DNA of 5,192 nucleotides from JAWPNA01 sp045402695 (lineage in GTDB: Bacteria; Acidobacteriota; Polarisedimenticolia; JACPZX01; DASXTC01). The notes below the pieces were generated by a model. The model was given only the letters and a program-made list of their open reading frames with translations. It did not search any database and had not been told where the DNA came from. The DNA is taken from contig JAWPNA010000156.1 of the NCBI GenBank assembly GCA_045402695.1, positions 1 to 5,192 on the forward strand, written 5' to 3'. Within the stretch, counting starts at the first letter, position 1. Every line of letters starts with the position of its first letter. Position numbers and translations under genes: made by a program. Of the stretch, positions 1 through 5,071 are shown one piece after another.

Positions 1-875
1 ATCAGCTCGGCGATGGCTTCGGGCCGCAGTCCTTCAACCGCCGCCGCGAGGTTCTTGCGGATCGATCTCGGGCCGGCTTTCTCGAGAAACAGCGGAGGGT
101 GAAGCTCAGGATCGGCGTGGACCAGCGCCCGGCCCACGTCGGCGAGGATCTCTGAACGATCGCGCTGGTGCTCCTCGATGGCCCGCTCGGCGAGCCGCTC
201 CAAGGTCTCGGCGACGGCCTCGGCGACGGCCTCCGTGCTCGCGGTGCCCCCGCCCCGACCGTGCGCCACGATCATCAGCGCCCGCGCCAGGGCCGCCGGA
301 TCGCGCCCCAGCAACGACCCGGCCGTGTCGGACGTACCCGCGGCACCCGCGCCGCTTGCGCCATGCCCGCGCCCGAGATGGGCAAGCATCCTCATCAGGC
401 TGTTTTCCACGGCTGTCGAGATCTCGCCCGAAGCCTCGGCACGCGACGTCACTCCCTGGGCGAGCTTCACGGCCGAGACTCCTTCATCGAGCAGAGCCTG
501 GCCGAAGCCGCCCTTCTCCGCGACCCGATCCGGTTTCATCAGCATGGTGCGCATGAACCCCAGGTGCTCGACCGGCGTGATGCTGTCGTGGATGACCAAA
601 CCGTCCACTCCGCGCTCGGCCAGATCGTCGGCGAGCTGCTCGGTCAAGGCGCGATCGCGATCCAGGATCACCTGATCCAGCATCAGGCGCCGGTCCGACC
701 GCGCGAGGAAGATCTTGTCACGCTCTCCCATGACGCGGCGCAGGGAATCGTATGCGCGCTCGACGTACTCCTGACCTCGGGGGTGCTCCTCGGAGTACAG
801 TGCGACGTTTCTCAGCGCGAGGCAGAGGTCCTTGAGCCAATCATTGGCAAGCGTGCGTGTCTGTGTGGGTTCCAT
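1..875 (-). CDS. N-terminal part of a large helical protein of unknown function, cut by the left edge
   Basis: An open frame of 291 codons runs from an ATG at 875 to the window edge with no stop, so only the N-terminus is visible. I do not recognise a named gene. Residues about 8-50 form a helix with an ALRNVALYSEEHPRG stretch. This resembles the 'ALRNLxLYPPEHPRV' opening that I associate with multidomain proteins of Deltaproteobacteria and Acidobacteria, which often carry HEAT-like repeats or HD-type output domains; that link is inference from memory. Residues 58-115 look like the second half of the same domain, with DDLAERGVDGLVIHDSIT near 83-100. A Gly/Ala-rich linker lies at about 169-182. 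Residues 195-291 are strongly helical and hydrophilic (AVAEAVAETLERLAERAIEEH). There is no signal peptide or membrane segment, so it is probably cytoplasmic. The ATG at 875 is the only ATG, GTG or TTG downstream of the in-frame TGA at 917-915, but it has no good Shine-Dalgarno sequence. A promoter lies 54 bp upstream. The missing C-terminus would decide the function. Confidence 0.8.
   Translation of the reverse strand, partial: MEPTQTRTLANDWLKDLCLALRNVALYSEEHPRGQEYVERAYDSLRRVMGERDKIFLARSDRRLMLDQVILDRDRALTEQLADDLAERGVDGLVIHDSITPVEHLGFMRTMLMKPDRVAEKGGFGQALLDEGVSAVKLAQGVTSRAEASGEISTAVENSLMRMLAHLGRGHGASGAGAAGTSDTAGSLLGRDPAALARALMIVAHGRGGGTASTEAVAEAVAETLERLAERAIEEHQRDRSEILADVGRALVHADPELHPPLFLEKAGPRSIRKNLAAAVEGLRPEAIAEL
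207..230 (-). repeat. 12-bp perfect tandem duplication inside the leftmost gene
   Basis: The 12-mer CTCGGCGACGGC occurs twice in a row at 207-218 and 219-230 and is followed by the first three bases of a third copy. On the coding strand it keeps the frame and encodes two copies of Ala-Val-Ala-Glu within a helical stretch. It may be simple slippage or selection for a regular helix. Confidence 0.75.
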
Positions 876-928
876 CTCGACAATGGCCCGGATTTTGCGT
901 CGTCTGGTCGGGGCTCATCCGAGGGGTG

Positions 929-957
929 ATCATATGTGGGGTTGCCGGAACCGTCAA
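929..957 (-). promoter_or_regulatory. Sigma70-type promoter for the leftmost gene
   Basis: On the minus strand TTGACG (957-952, 5 of 6 to consensus) is separated by exactly 17 bp from TATGAT (934-929, 5 of 6). Transcription would begin near 922 and leave a leader of about 47 nt before the ATG at 875. A CATATG hexamer lies at each end of the element: 958-963 abuts the -35, and 931-936 overlaps the -10. The spacing and fit make this the best promoter in the window. It shows that the leftmost gene can be transcribed independently of moaC, which lies upstream on the same strand. Confidence 0.65.
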
Positions 958-988
958 CATATGGAGGATCCCCGGCGCGCAGAAGATC

Positions 989-1003
989 TCGTGACAGTCA
1001 CGA
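989..1003. promoter_or_regulatory. Perfect 15-bp palindrome, possible operator
   Basis: The sequence is TCGTGAC-A-GTCACGA, with two perfect 7-bp arms around one central base. A further TCACG half-site follows at 1007-1011. It lies 27 bp after the moaC stop and about 31 bp upstream of the -35 of the next gene. As RNA it could form only a 5-bp stem with no following U-run, so it does not look like an intrinsic terminator. A dimeric regulator binding upstream of the promoter is the natural guess. The regulator is unknown, and no regulator gene is visible in the window. Confidence 0.4.
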
Positions 1004-1029
1004 CAATCACGTTTGAGACGACGATCCCG

Positions 1030-1515
1030 TCATCGCTCGCCGGAGCGCCGGAACCGGCCGCTTTTCCCGCCGCTCTTCTCGATGAGTCGGATCTCTCCGA
1101 CGACGGCCGTGCGATCCACCGCCTTGACCATGTCGTAGACGGTCAGCCCGGCCACGGCCGCGGCGGTGAGCGCCTCCATCTCGACACCGGTGGCGGCGCG
1201 CGTCCGCGCAACAGCCTCGATGAGGACCCTCGATGTGGGCTCGTCCAGCTCGAGTCTCACCTCCACACCGTCCAGCGGCAGCGGATGGCACAGTGGGATC
1301 AGCTCGGAAGCCCTCTTCGCCGCCTGGATGCCGGCCACCTGGGCGACAGCCAGGACGTCTCCCTTCTTGAGCCCGTTGCGACGCACGAGGCCGAACGCCT
1401 CCCGCGACAGGGTGACGCACGCGCGGGCGATTGCCTCGCGCCTCGTGGCCGGCTTTCGGCCCACATCTACCATGCGGGCCTTGCCGGCGCGGTCCACGTG
1501 CGTGAGCCTGGGAAT
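1030..1515 (-). CDS. moaC: Cyclic pyranopterin monophosphate synthase MoaC, apparent ATT start
   Basis: MoaC acts with the radical-SAM enzyme MoaA in the first stage of molybdenum cofactor synthesis, turning the MoaA product 3',8-cyclo-7,8-dihydro-GTP into cyclic pyranopterin monophosphate in the cytosol. Family motifs are clear throughout: MVDVGRK, KKGDVLAVAQVAGIQAAKR, LIPLCHPLPLDGVEV, TGVEMEALTAAAVAGLTVYDM, KAVDR and IEKSGGKSG. Numbered from the ATT, the conserved residues are K51, H77, E112, E114, D128, K131, K147 and K151, so the active site is intact. The protein is 161 residues, the normal family length. I place the start at ATT 1515-1513 for two reasons. A perfect AGGAGG (1527-1522) lies 6 nt upstream. 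The first residues, PRLTHVDRAGKARMVDV, also align without gaps to the N-terminus of E. coli MoaC as I recall it. The only conventional alternative is GTG 1497-1495, giving 155 residues and losing the conserved LTH start. No other moa or mob gene is adjacent. An amidohydrolase is transcribed divergently. Confidence 0.95.
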   Translation of the reverse strand: MPRLTHVDRAGKARMVDVGRKPATRREAIARACVTLSREAFGLVRRNGLKKGDVLAVAQVAGIQAAKRASELIPLCHPLPLDGVEVRLELDEPTSRVLIEAVARTRAATGVEMEALTAAAVAGLTVYDMVKAVDRTAVVGEIRLIEKSGGKSGRFRRSGER

Positions 1516-1521
1516 GGGCGG

Positions 1522-1527
1522 CCTCCT
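1522..1527 (-). promoter_or_regulatory. Shine-Dalgarno AGGAGG that decides the moaC start
   Basis: A full six-base anti-16S match on the minus strand is followed by the 6-nt spacer CCGCCC and then ATT. This is ideal spacing for ATT 1515, but it leaves 24 nt before GTG 1497, which is too far for normal initiation. GTG 1497 has only a lone AGG at 1509-1507 upstream. Confidence 0.75.
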
Positions 1528-1528
1528 G

Positions 1529-1558
1529 CTGACGTCCCGACAACTGAGCCAGTATAAT
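1529..1558 (+). promoter_or_regulatory. Promoter for the amidohydrolase operon
   Basis: A perfect TATAAT (1553-1558) is preceded at 18 bp by CTGACG (1529-1534, 4 of 6 to TTGACA). Transcription would start at about 1564-1569. The first ATG of the gene is at 1569-1571, so the mRNA would be leaderless or have a leader of only a few nucleotides. No Shine-Dalgarno sequence precedes that ATG. Confidence 0.55.
1551..1556 (-). promoter_or_regulatory. Overlapping -10 element for moaC
   Basis: The minus strand reads TATACT (5 of 6) across bases that overlap the plus-strand TATAAT, so one AT-rich octamer can serve both directions. Transcription would start near 1544 and give a leader of about 29 nt that contains the AGGAGG. 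No recognisable -35 lies at 16-18 bp, so this call rests on the -10 and on moaC needing a promoter here. Confidence 0.4.
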
Positions 1559-1568
1559 CCAGCCGCGC

Positions 1569-3230
1569 ATGTTGACCTTGTGGATCCTCGCGATGGCTCT
1601 CTCCGGCAGTCCCCCTATGGACTCGTCCGACACGCCCGATCTGATCCTCACGGGAGGCACCATCCACACCCTGGACCCCGCCCGCCCGAAGGCCGAGGCG
1701 GTGGCGATCCGCGGCGGCCGCATCATCTATGTGGGCGACAGCGCAGGGCTGACGTCGATCAAGGGCCCCGCGACGCGGACGATCAACCTGTCAGGTCTCA
1801 CCATCGTGCCGGGACTCACCGATGCGCACGGGCACCTTGCCGGACTGGGATTCTCCCTCGCGCGCCTCGATCTGGTGGGCACGGAGTCGGCCGCCCAGGT
1901 CGCCGGCCTGGTGAAGCGCAAGGCAGCCACACTCGCGCCCGGCGATTGGATCACCGGCCGGGGATGGGACCAGAACGACTGGAGGGTGACGTCGTTTCCC
2001 ACCCGGAAAGAGCTGGACGCCGCGGCTCCTGATCATCCCGTCGCGCTCGAGCGGATCGACGGGCATGCCACCTGGGTGAACAGCCGAGCTCTTCTTCTCG
2101 CGGGAATCACCAAGCACACACCCGCTCCGTCCGGCGGGCAGATCATCAGGGACGAGGGCGGCGAGCCGACGGGCATCTTCGTGGACAACGCCGAGGATTT
2201 GATTCTCTCGAAGATTCCCGGTCCGTCGCGCGATCAGACACGGGAGGCCCTCACGCGCTCCATGAGGAAGTGCCTGGAGGCGGGCCTCACTCAGGTGCAC
2301 GATGCCGGCGTCTCCGAGGTCGGGCTGGACCTCTACCGGGAGATCCTGGTCGCGGGCGATTTCCCGTTCCGGGTCTACGCGATGCTGTCGGATGACGATG
2401 CCTTGCTGGCCGACCACTTCGCCAAGGGGCCCGAGATCGGCCTGGGAGATCACCGCCTGACGGTCCGGACGGTGAAGGTGTACATGGACGGTGCCTTAGG
2501 CTCGCGCGGCGCGGCGCTGCTGGCTCCCTACCAGGACGATTCGGCCAATACGGGCCTGCTGCGCACGCAGCCCGAGCGCCTGACGCGGATCGCCCGTCAG
2601 GCGGTCCAGCGCGGGTTCCAGATTGCCGTGCACGCGATCGGCGATCGCGGCAATCGGCTCGCGCTCGATGCCCTTCAGGCCGCGCTGCGTGACGGCGCCG
2701 GGCATGACCTCAGGTTCCGCATCGAGCACGTGCAGACGCTCGCCCCCGAGGAGTTCCCCCGGTTCGCCTCGCTCGGCATCATCGCCTCGATGCAGCCCAC
2801 GCACGCCACCTCCGACATGTACTGGGCCGAAGAGCGGCTCGGGGCCGAGCGGGTCAAGGGGGCGTATGCGTGGAGAACGCTTCTCGATTCGGGAGCGCGG
2901 TTGGTCTGCGGGTCCGACTTCCCGGTGGAGTCGGAGAAACCCTTGTTGGGGTTTTACGCGGCGGTGACACGGCAGGACGCCAAGGGCCTGCCTGAGGGCG
3001 GATGGTTCCCGCGACAGCGCCTCACCCGCGACGAGGCGCTGGCCTGCTTCACGTCGTGGCCCGCCTACGCGGCCTTCGAGGAGGAACTGCGTGGCATGAT
3101 CGCGCCGGGCCGGTTGGCCGACATGACCGTTCTGACCAAGGACATCATGACCGTGCCGCCCGCGGAGATCCTCGAGACGGCCGTGGCCATGACGATCGTC
3201 GGGGGCAGGATCGCCTACGAGAAGCCATGA
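1569..3230 (+). CDS. YtcJ-type metal-dependent amidohydrolase (Amidohydrolase_3 family)
   Basis: This is a 553-residue member of the amidohydrolase superfamily, in the YtcJ/N-substituted formamide deformylase-like branch. These enzymes hydrolyse C-N bonds of amides or related compounds with metal bound in a TIM barrel; the substrate here cannot be read from sequence. An N-terminal beta-sandwich strand DLILTGGTIHTLDP (24-37) leads to the first metal motif, DAHGHL (H87, H89). Further conserved elements are RGWDQNDW (131-138), the ERIDGHATWVNS region (161-172), VKVYMDG with K303, AVHAIGD with H355, RIEHVQ with H387 and GSDFPV with D450. The C-terminal strand ends in IVGGRIAYEKP. All expected metal and catalytic positions are present and the length is typical. 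The start is uncertain. ATG 1569 fits the promoter and adds a short hydrophobic stretch (MLTLWILAMALSG) lacking the usual N-terminal Lys or Arg. ATG 1593 has a weak GGA upstream. ATG 1617 (MDSSDTPDLILTGG) gives the most family-like N-terminus. The 3' end overlaps the next gene by 4 bp. It may be cytoplasmic or exported, depending on the start. Confidence 0.93.
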   Translation: MLTLWILAMALSGSPPMDSSDTPDLILTGGTIHTLDPARPKAEAVAIRGGRIIYVGDSAGLTSIKGPATRTINLSGLTIVPGLTDAHGHLAGLGFSLARLDLVGTESAAQVAGLVKRKAATLAPGDWITGRGWDQNDWRVTSFPTRKELDAAAPDHPVALERIDGHATWVNSRALLLAGITKHTPAPSGGQIIRDEGGEPTGIFVDNAEDLILSKIPGPSRDQTREALTRSMRKCLEAGLTQVHDAGVSEVGLDLYREILVAGDFPFRVYAMLSDDDALLADHFAKGPEIGLGDHRLTVRTVKVYMDGALGSRGAALLAPYQDDSANTGLLRTQPERLTRIARQAVQRGFQIAVHAIGDRGNRLALDALQAALRDGAGHDLRFRIEHVQTLAPEEFPRFASLGIIASMQPTHATSDMYWAEERLGAERVKGAYAWRTLLDSGARLVCGSDFPVESEKPLLGFYAAVTRQDAKGLPEGGWFPRQRLTRDEALACFTSWPAYAAFEEELRGMIAPGRLADMTVLTKDIMTVPPAEILETAVAMTIVGGRIAYEKP

Positions 3231-3517
3231 TCATCCTGAAGCCCCCCCGGACACCCTGGCCGATTCTGCTGGTGTCCTGGATCGCAGCCCTGATCGTGGC
3301 CGCCCTGATCGCCCATTTCGTCTTCACGTTCGGCTACTACGCCAGCGGCCTCGCCGCCTATCACGAGGATGAGCGCCGCCGCCTCGAGACCCCCATTCCG
3401 CTCAGCTTCGCCGACCCCGTCGCCGATCCCAACACAACGTCACCATCGCCCACCAGGGCGCCCACCAGGGCGCCTGCCACGGCACCCACGCGGGAAAAGG
3501 CCGCACCGCAGCGATGA
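3227..3517 (+). CDS. Small single-span membrane protein with a Pro/Thr-rich tail
   Basis: The protein has 96 residues. Its ATG overlaps the amidohydrolase stop as ATGA (3227-3230), a classic sign of translational coupling, so both proteins probably come from one mRNA. I do not recognise a family. Residues 1-10 (MIILKPPRTP) are short and carry two positive charges. Residues about 11-35 are a clear hydrophobic span rich in Ile, Leu, Ala and Val. Residues 45-54 are densely charged (YHEDERRRLE). The last 30 residues are low-complexity Pro/Thr/Ala/Arg with a PTRA repeat. By the positive-inside rule the N-terminus could face the cytoplasm with the tail outside, but the Arg-rich segment after the span makes the topology unsure. 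A hydrophobic span followed by a clean in-frame stop, together with the overlap, supports a real gene. It may anchor or accompany the amidohydrolase, which is inference from position only. Confidence 0.75.
   Translation: MIILKPPRTPWPILLVSWIAALIVAALIAHFVFTFGYYASGLAAYHEDERRRLETPIPLSFADPVADPNTTSPSPTRAPTRAPATAPTREKAAPQR
3448..3471 (+). repeat. 12-bp tandem duplication in the tail of the small membrane protein
   Basis: GCCCACCAGGGC occurs twice exactly, at 3448-3459 and 3460-3471, and is followed by a decayed partial copy. It encodes Pro-Thr-Arg-Ala repeated in frame. The unit is a multiple of three, so gain or loss would change the tail length without breaking the gene. Confidence 0.8.
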
Positions 3518-3526
3518 ATCCGCGGG

Positions 3527-4309
3527 CTAGAAAGTCCCCGGCGGAAGGCCTTTGTTCACCTGCCAGTTGCTGAATTGGTAGGAGTACGTGGGCTGCAGTG
3601 ACTTGCCATCGAGACCGTTGTAGTCGATCGTGATCTTGGAAGGAAGCCAGAAGCCGTCGACCTGAGCATACTCGAATTTGAGGATCTTCTTGTACTGCGG
3701 GTAGGAGAAGGTGGTGGTCTCTATCCCCCATTTGCCCCCCAGGTCCTTGCCGCTCTGCTCGATGACGACGTGTGCCTGCCCGAGGTCCAAGTCCATCTTA
3801 CGCACCTGGTAGGTCGCACCGTCGATGTCCACCGTCAGCTTCTTGATCGGGTCCGAGGAGCTCTTGGCGCCTCCCGTGACGGTGATCTTGCCGGCCTCGT
3901 TGCCCGCCTTCGCGTCGGTGTTGGCGATGGTCCAGTAGACCGGATCGGCAACCACGAAATCCTCGGCTTCCTTGAAGGTGGCGCCGGCGCGGTTGGAGAG
4001 ATCGGTGAGAGTCTCCGGGATCCCCGACACCATGAACTTCTTGGTGGGGGCGGCGTCCGTGCCCGGCCTGCTCCAGACGTACTTGACGGAGATCGGCTTG
4101 CCCACCGCGTCGGGGAAGGCCGCCACGAGCTGGTCGAGTATGTTGCACTTGACGTCGGCCTGCGCGTCCTTGAGCCCCTCGGCGGCCGGGTAGTGGTTCT
4201 TCTCGGCCAGGCTCTTGTACAGTGCGGGCAGTGCGAGATCCTCGGCCAAGGCCGGCGCGGCGATGACCGCCGCGAGGGCCAATAGAGCTGCGAATCGTGC
4301 TGGGTTCAT
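3527..4309 (-). CDS. Secreted protein of unknown function, possibly LolA/RseB-like beta fold
   Basis: This is a 260-residue exported protein. Residues 1-22 are a standard Sec signal peptide: R5, a hydrophobic core of Ala, Leu, Val and Ile, then PALA before E23, a good signal peptidase I site. No cysteine follows the cleavage site, so it is not a lipoprotein. The single cysteine is C55. Residues 23-65 look helical. The rest alternates short beta-type stretches, including KYVWSRPG, KITVTGG, KLTVDIDGATYQVRKMDLDL, HVVIEQSG and KFEYAQVDGFWLPSKITIDY. The DGFWLP segment and the closing SNWQVNKGLPPGTF recall LolA/RseB-like envelope proteins that bind lipid or lipoprotein. This is inference and I cannot assign a family. 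The start is ATG 4309, which has a strong GGAGGAG just upstream and places the signal peptide at the N-terminus; an upstream in-frame ATG at 4357 lies within the preceding gene and would bury it. It follows the MBL hydrolase by 22 bp on the same strand, so the two are likely co-transcribed. Confidence 0.85.
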   Translation of the reverse strand: MNPARFAALLALAAVIAAPALAEDLALPALYKSLAEKNHYPAAEGLKDAQADVKCNILDQLVAAFPDAVGKPISVKYVWSRPGTDAAPTKKFMVSGIPETLTDLSNRAGATFKEAEDFVVADPVYWTIANTDAKAGNEAGKITVTGGAKSSSDPIKKLTVDIDGATYQVRKMDLDLGQAHVVIEQSGKDLGGKWGIETTTFSYPQYKKILKFEYAQVDGFWLPSKITIDYNGLDGKSLQPTYSYQFSNWQVNKGLPPGTF

Positions 4310-4331
4310 CCATCTCCTCCGTTGGGTTGTC

Positions 4332-4985
4332 TCAGACGTCGGGCAGCCGCGCGACATCAGGCAGGAAGGGGTTCATTTGTTTCTCATCGCCTATCGTGGT
4401 GGCCGGGCCGTGGCCGGGCTGGACGAAGGTCTCCTCATCGAGCGTGAAGAGGCGGTCGCGGATCGACCGCAGGATGCCGGGGTACGATCCACCCCACAGA
4501 TCGGTGCGGCCGATCCCGTGCTGAAACAGAGTATCGCCCGAGAAGAGCATGGGAGGGGTTCCTTCCAGCAGCAGGCAGACGCTGCCCGGCGTGTGCCCTG
4601 GCGTCTCGATCACAGTCACCCGGCGCTCACCGAAGGGGACCGTGTCCCCTTCCTTCAGATATTGATCGATCTGGCCCGCCGGCGCCGCGCTGATCCCCAG
4701 GAAGGAAGCCTGCATCTGGAGCCCATCCCACAGAAACCTGTCGGCCTCGTGAATGCAGACGCGCGCGCCGCGCCGCCGCCTCAGGTGATCGGCCGCCAGG
4801 ATGTGATCGATGTGTCCGTGTGTGTGCAGGATGTACTTCAGATCGAGCCGGTACTGATCGAGTACCTCGTCGATCTTCTCCCCTTCATCGCCCGGGTCGA
4901 TCACCAGGGCTTCCCTGGTCGCTTCGTCTCCGAGCACGACGCAGTTGCACGCGAGGGGGCCAACGGGGAAAGACTCGATGATCAT
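4332..4985 (-). CDS. MBL-fold metallo-hydrolase, glyoxalase II-like (YcbL/YqgX type)
   Basis: This is a 217-residue metallo-beta-lactamase-fold enzyme. Proteins of this type bind two metal ions (Zn, Fe or Mn) and often hydrolyse thioesters such as S-lactoylglutathione in methylglyoxal detoxification, but many are uncharacterised. Metal ligands are all present: HTHGHIDH (H56, H58, D60, H61), PGHTPGS (H131), FSGDTLF (D151) and QPGHGPATT (H192). The GRTDLWGGSY segment (159-168) and the ending TIGDEKQMNPFL match the short YcbL/YqgX branch. That branch lacks the separate C-terminal glutathione-binding helical domain of classical glyoxalase II, so the thiol substrate is open. There is no signal peptide, so it should be cytoplasmic. 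ATG 4985 is preceded by GAGGGAG at good spacing. It is the first gene of a probable two-gene operon with the secreted protein downstream. A TATAAT lies about 48 bp upstream. Confidence 0.93.
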   Translation of the reverse strand: MIIESFPVGPLACNCVVLGDEATREALVIDPGDEGEKIDEVLDQYRLDLKYILHTHGHIDHILAADHLRRRRGARVCIHEADRFLWDGLQMQASFLGISAAPAGQIDQYLKEGDTVPFGERRVTVIETPGHTPGSVCLLLEGTPPMLFSGDTLFQHGIGRTDLWGGSYPGILRSIRDRLFTLDEETFVQPGHGPATTIGDEKQMNPFLPDVARLPDV

Positions 4986-5032
4986 CGTGCTCCCTCTTCG
5001 CCTGTCCTCGCCCGCCCGCCCCGCGACGGCGG

Positions 5033-5038
5033 ATTATA
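5033..5038 (-). promoter_or_regulatory. -10 element for the MBL hydrolase operon
   Basis: There is a perfect TATAAT on the minus strand (5038-5033) in an otherwise very G+C-rich stretch. Transcription would start near 5026, giving a leader of about 41 nt that includes the GAGGGAG Shine-Dalgarno sequence. The hexamer at 17 bp upstream (TACCGG) is a poor -35, and there is no extended -10 TG. The promoter may need an activator or another sigma factor. Confidence 0.45.
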
Positions 5039-5071
5039 GCCCAGACATTCAACGGCCGGTAGGCGCGCGGC

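Noticed and set aside
168..929. Plus-strand frame of 253 codons over the leftmost region
   Set aside because: It lies opposite a minus-strand frame with a coherent protein, a proper start and a strong promoter. The plus-strand translation has no family features and would run through that promoter.
989..1003. The palindrome as an intrinsic terminator for moaC
   Set aside because: The usable RNA stem is about 5 bp, and no U-run follows on the minus strand.
832..1557. Plus-strand frame of 241 codons opposite moaC
   Set aside because: It is antisense to unmistakable MoaC motifs and has no ribosome binding site or recognisable domain.
1007..1726. Minus-strand frame of 239 codons spanning moaC and the divergent promoter
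   Set aside because: It is an out-of-frame shadow of moaC, rich in Arg and Gly, and extends across the divergent promoter into the opposite gene.
3770..4285. Plus-strand frame of 171 codons opposite the secreted protein
   Set aside because: It is antisense to a gene with a clear signal peptide and Shine-Dalgarno sequence, and its composition is typical of a G+C-rich shadow frame.
4215..5039. Plus-strand frame of 274 codons opposite the MBL hydrolase
   Set aside because: The complementary strand carries a complete set of MBL metal ligands, and this frame shows none.
5033..5052. TTGAAT (5052-5047) as the -35 of the MBL promoter
   Set aside because: The spacer to TATAAT is only 8 bp, far from the 16-18 bp needed.
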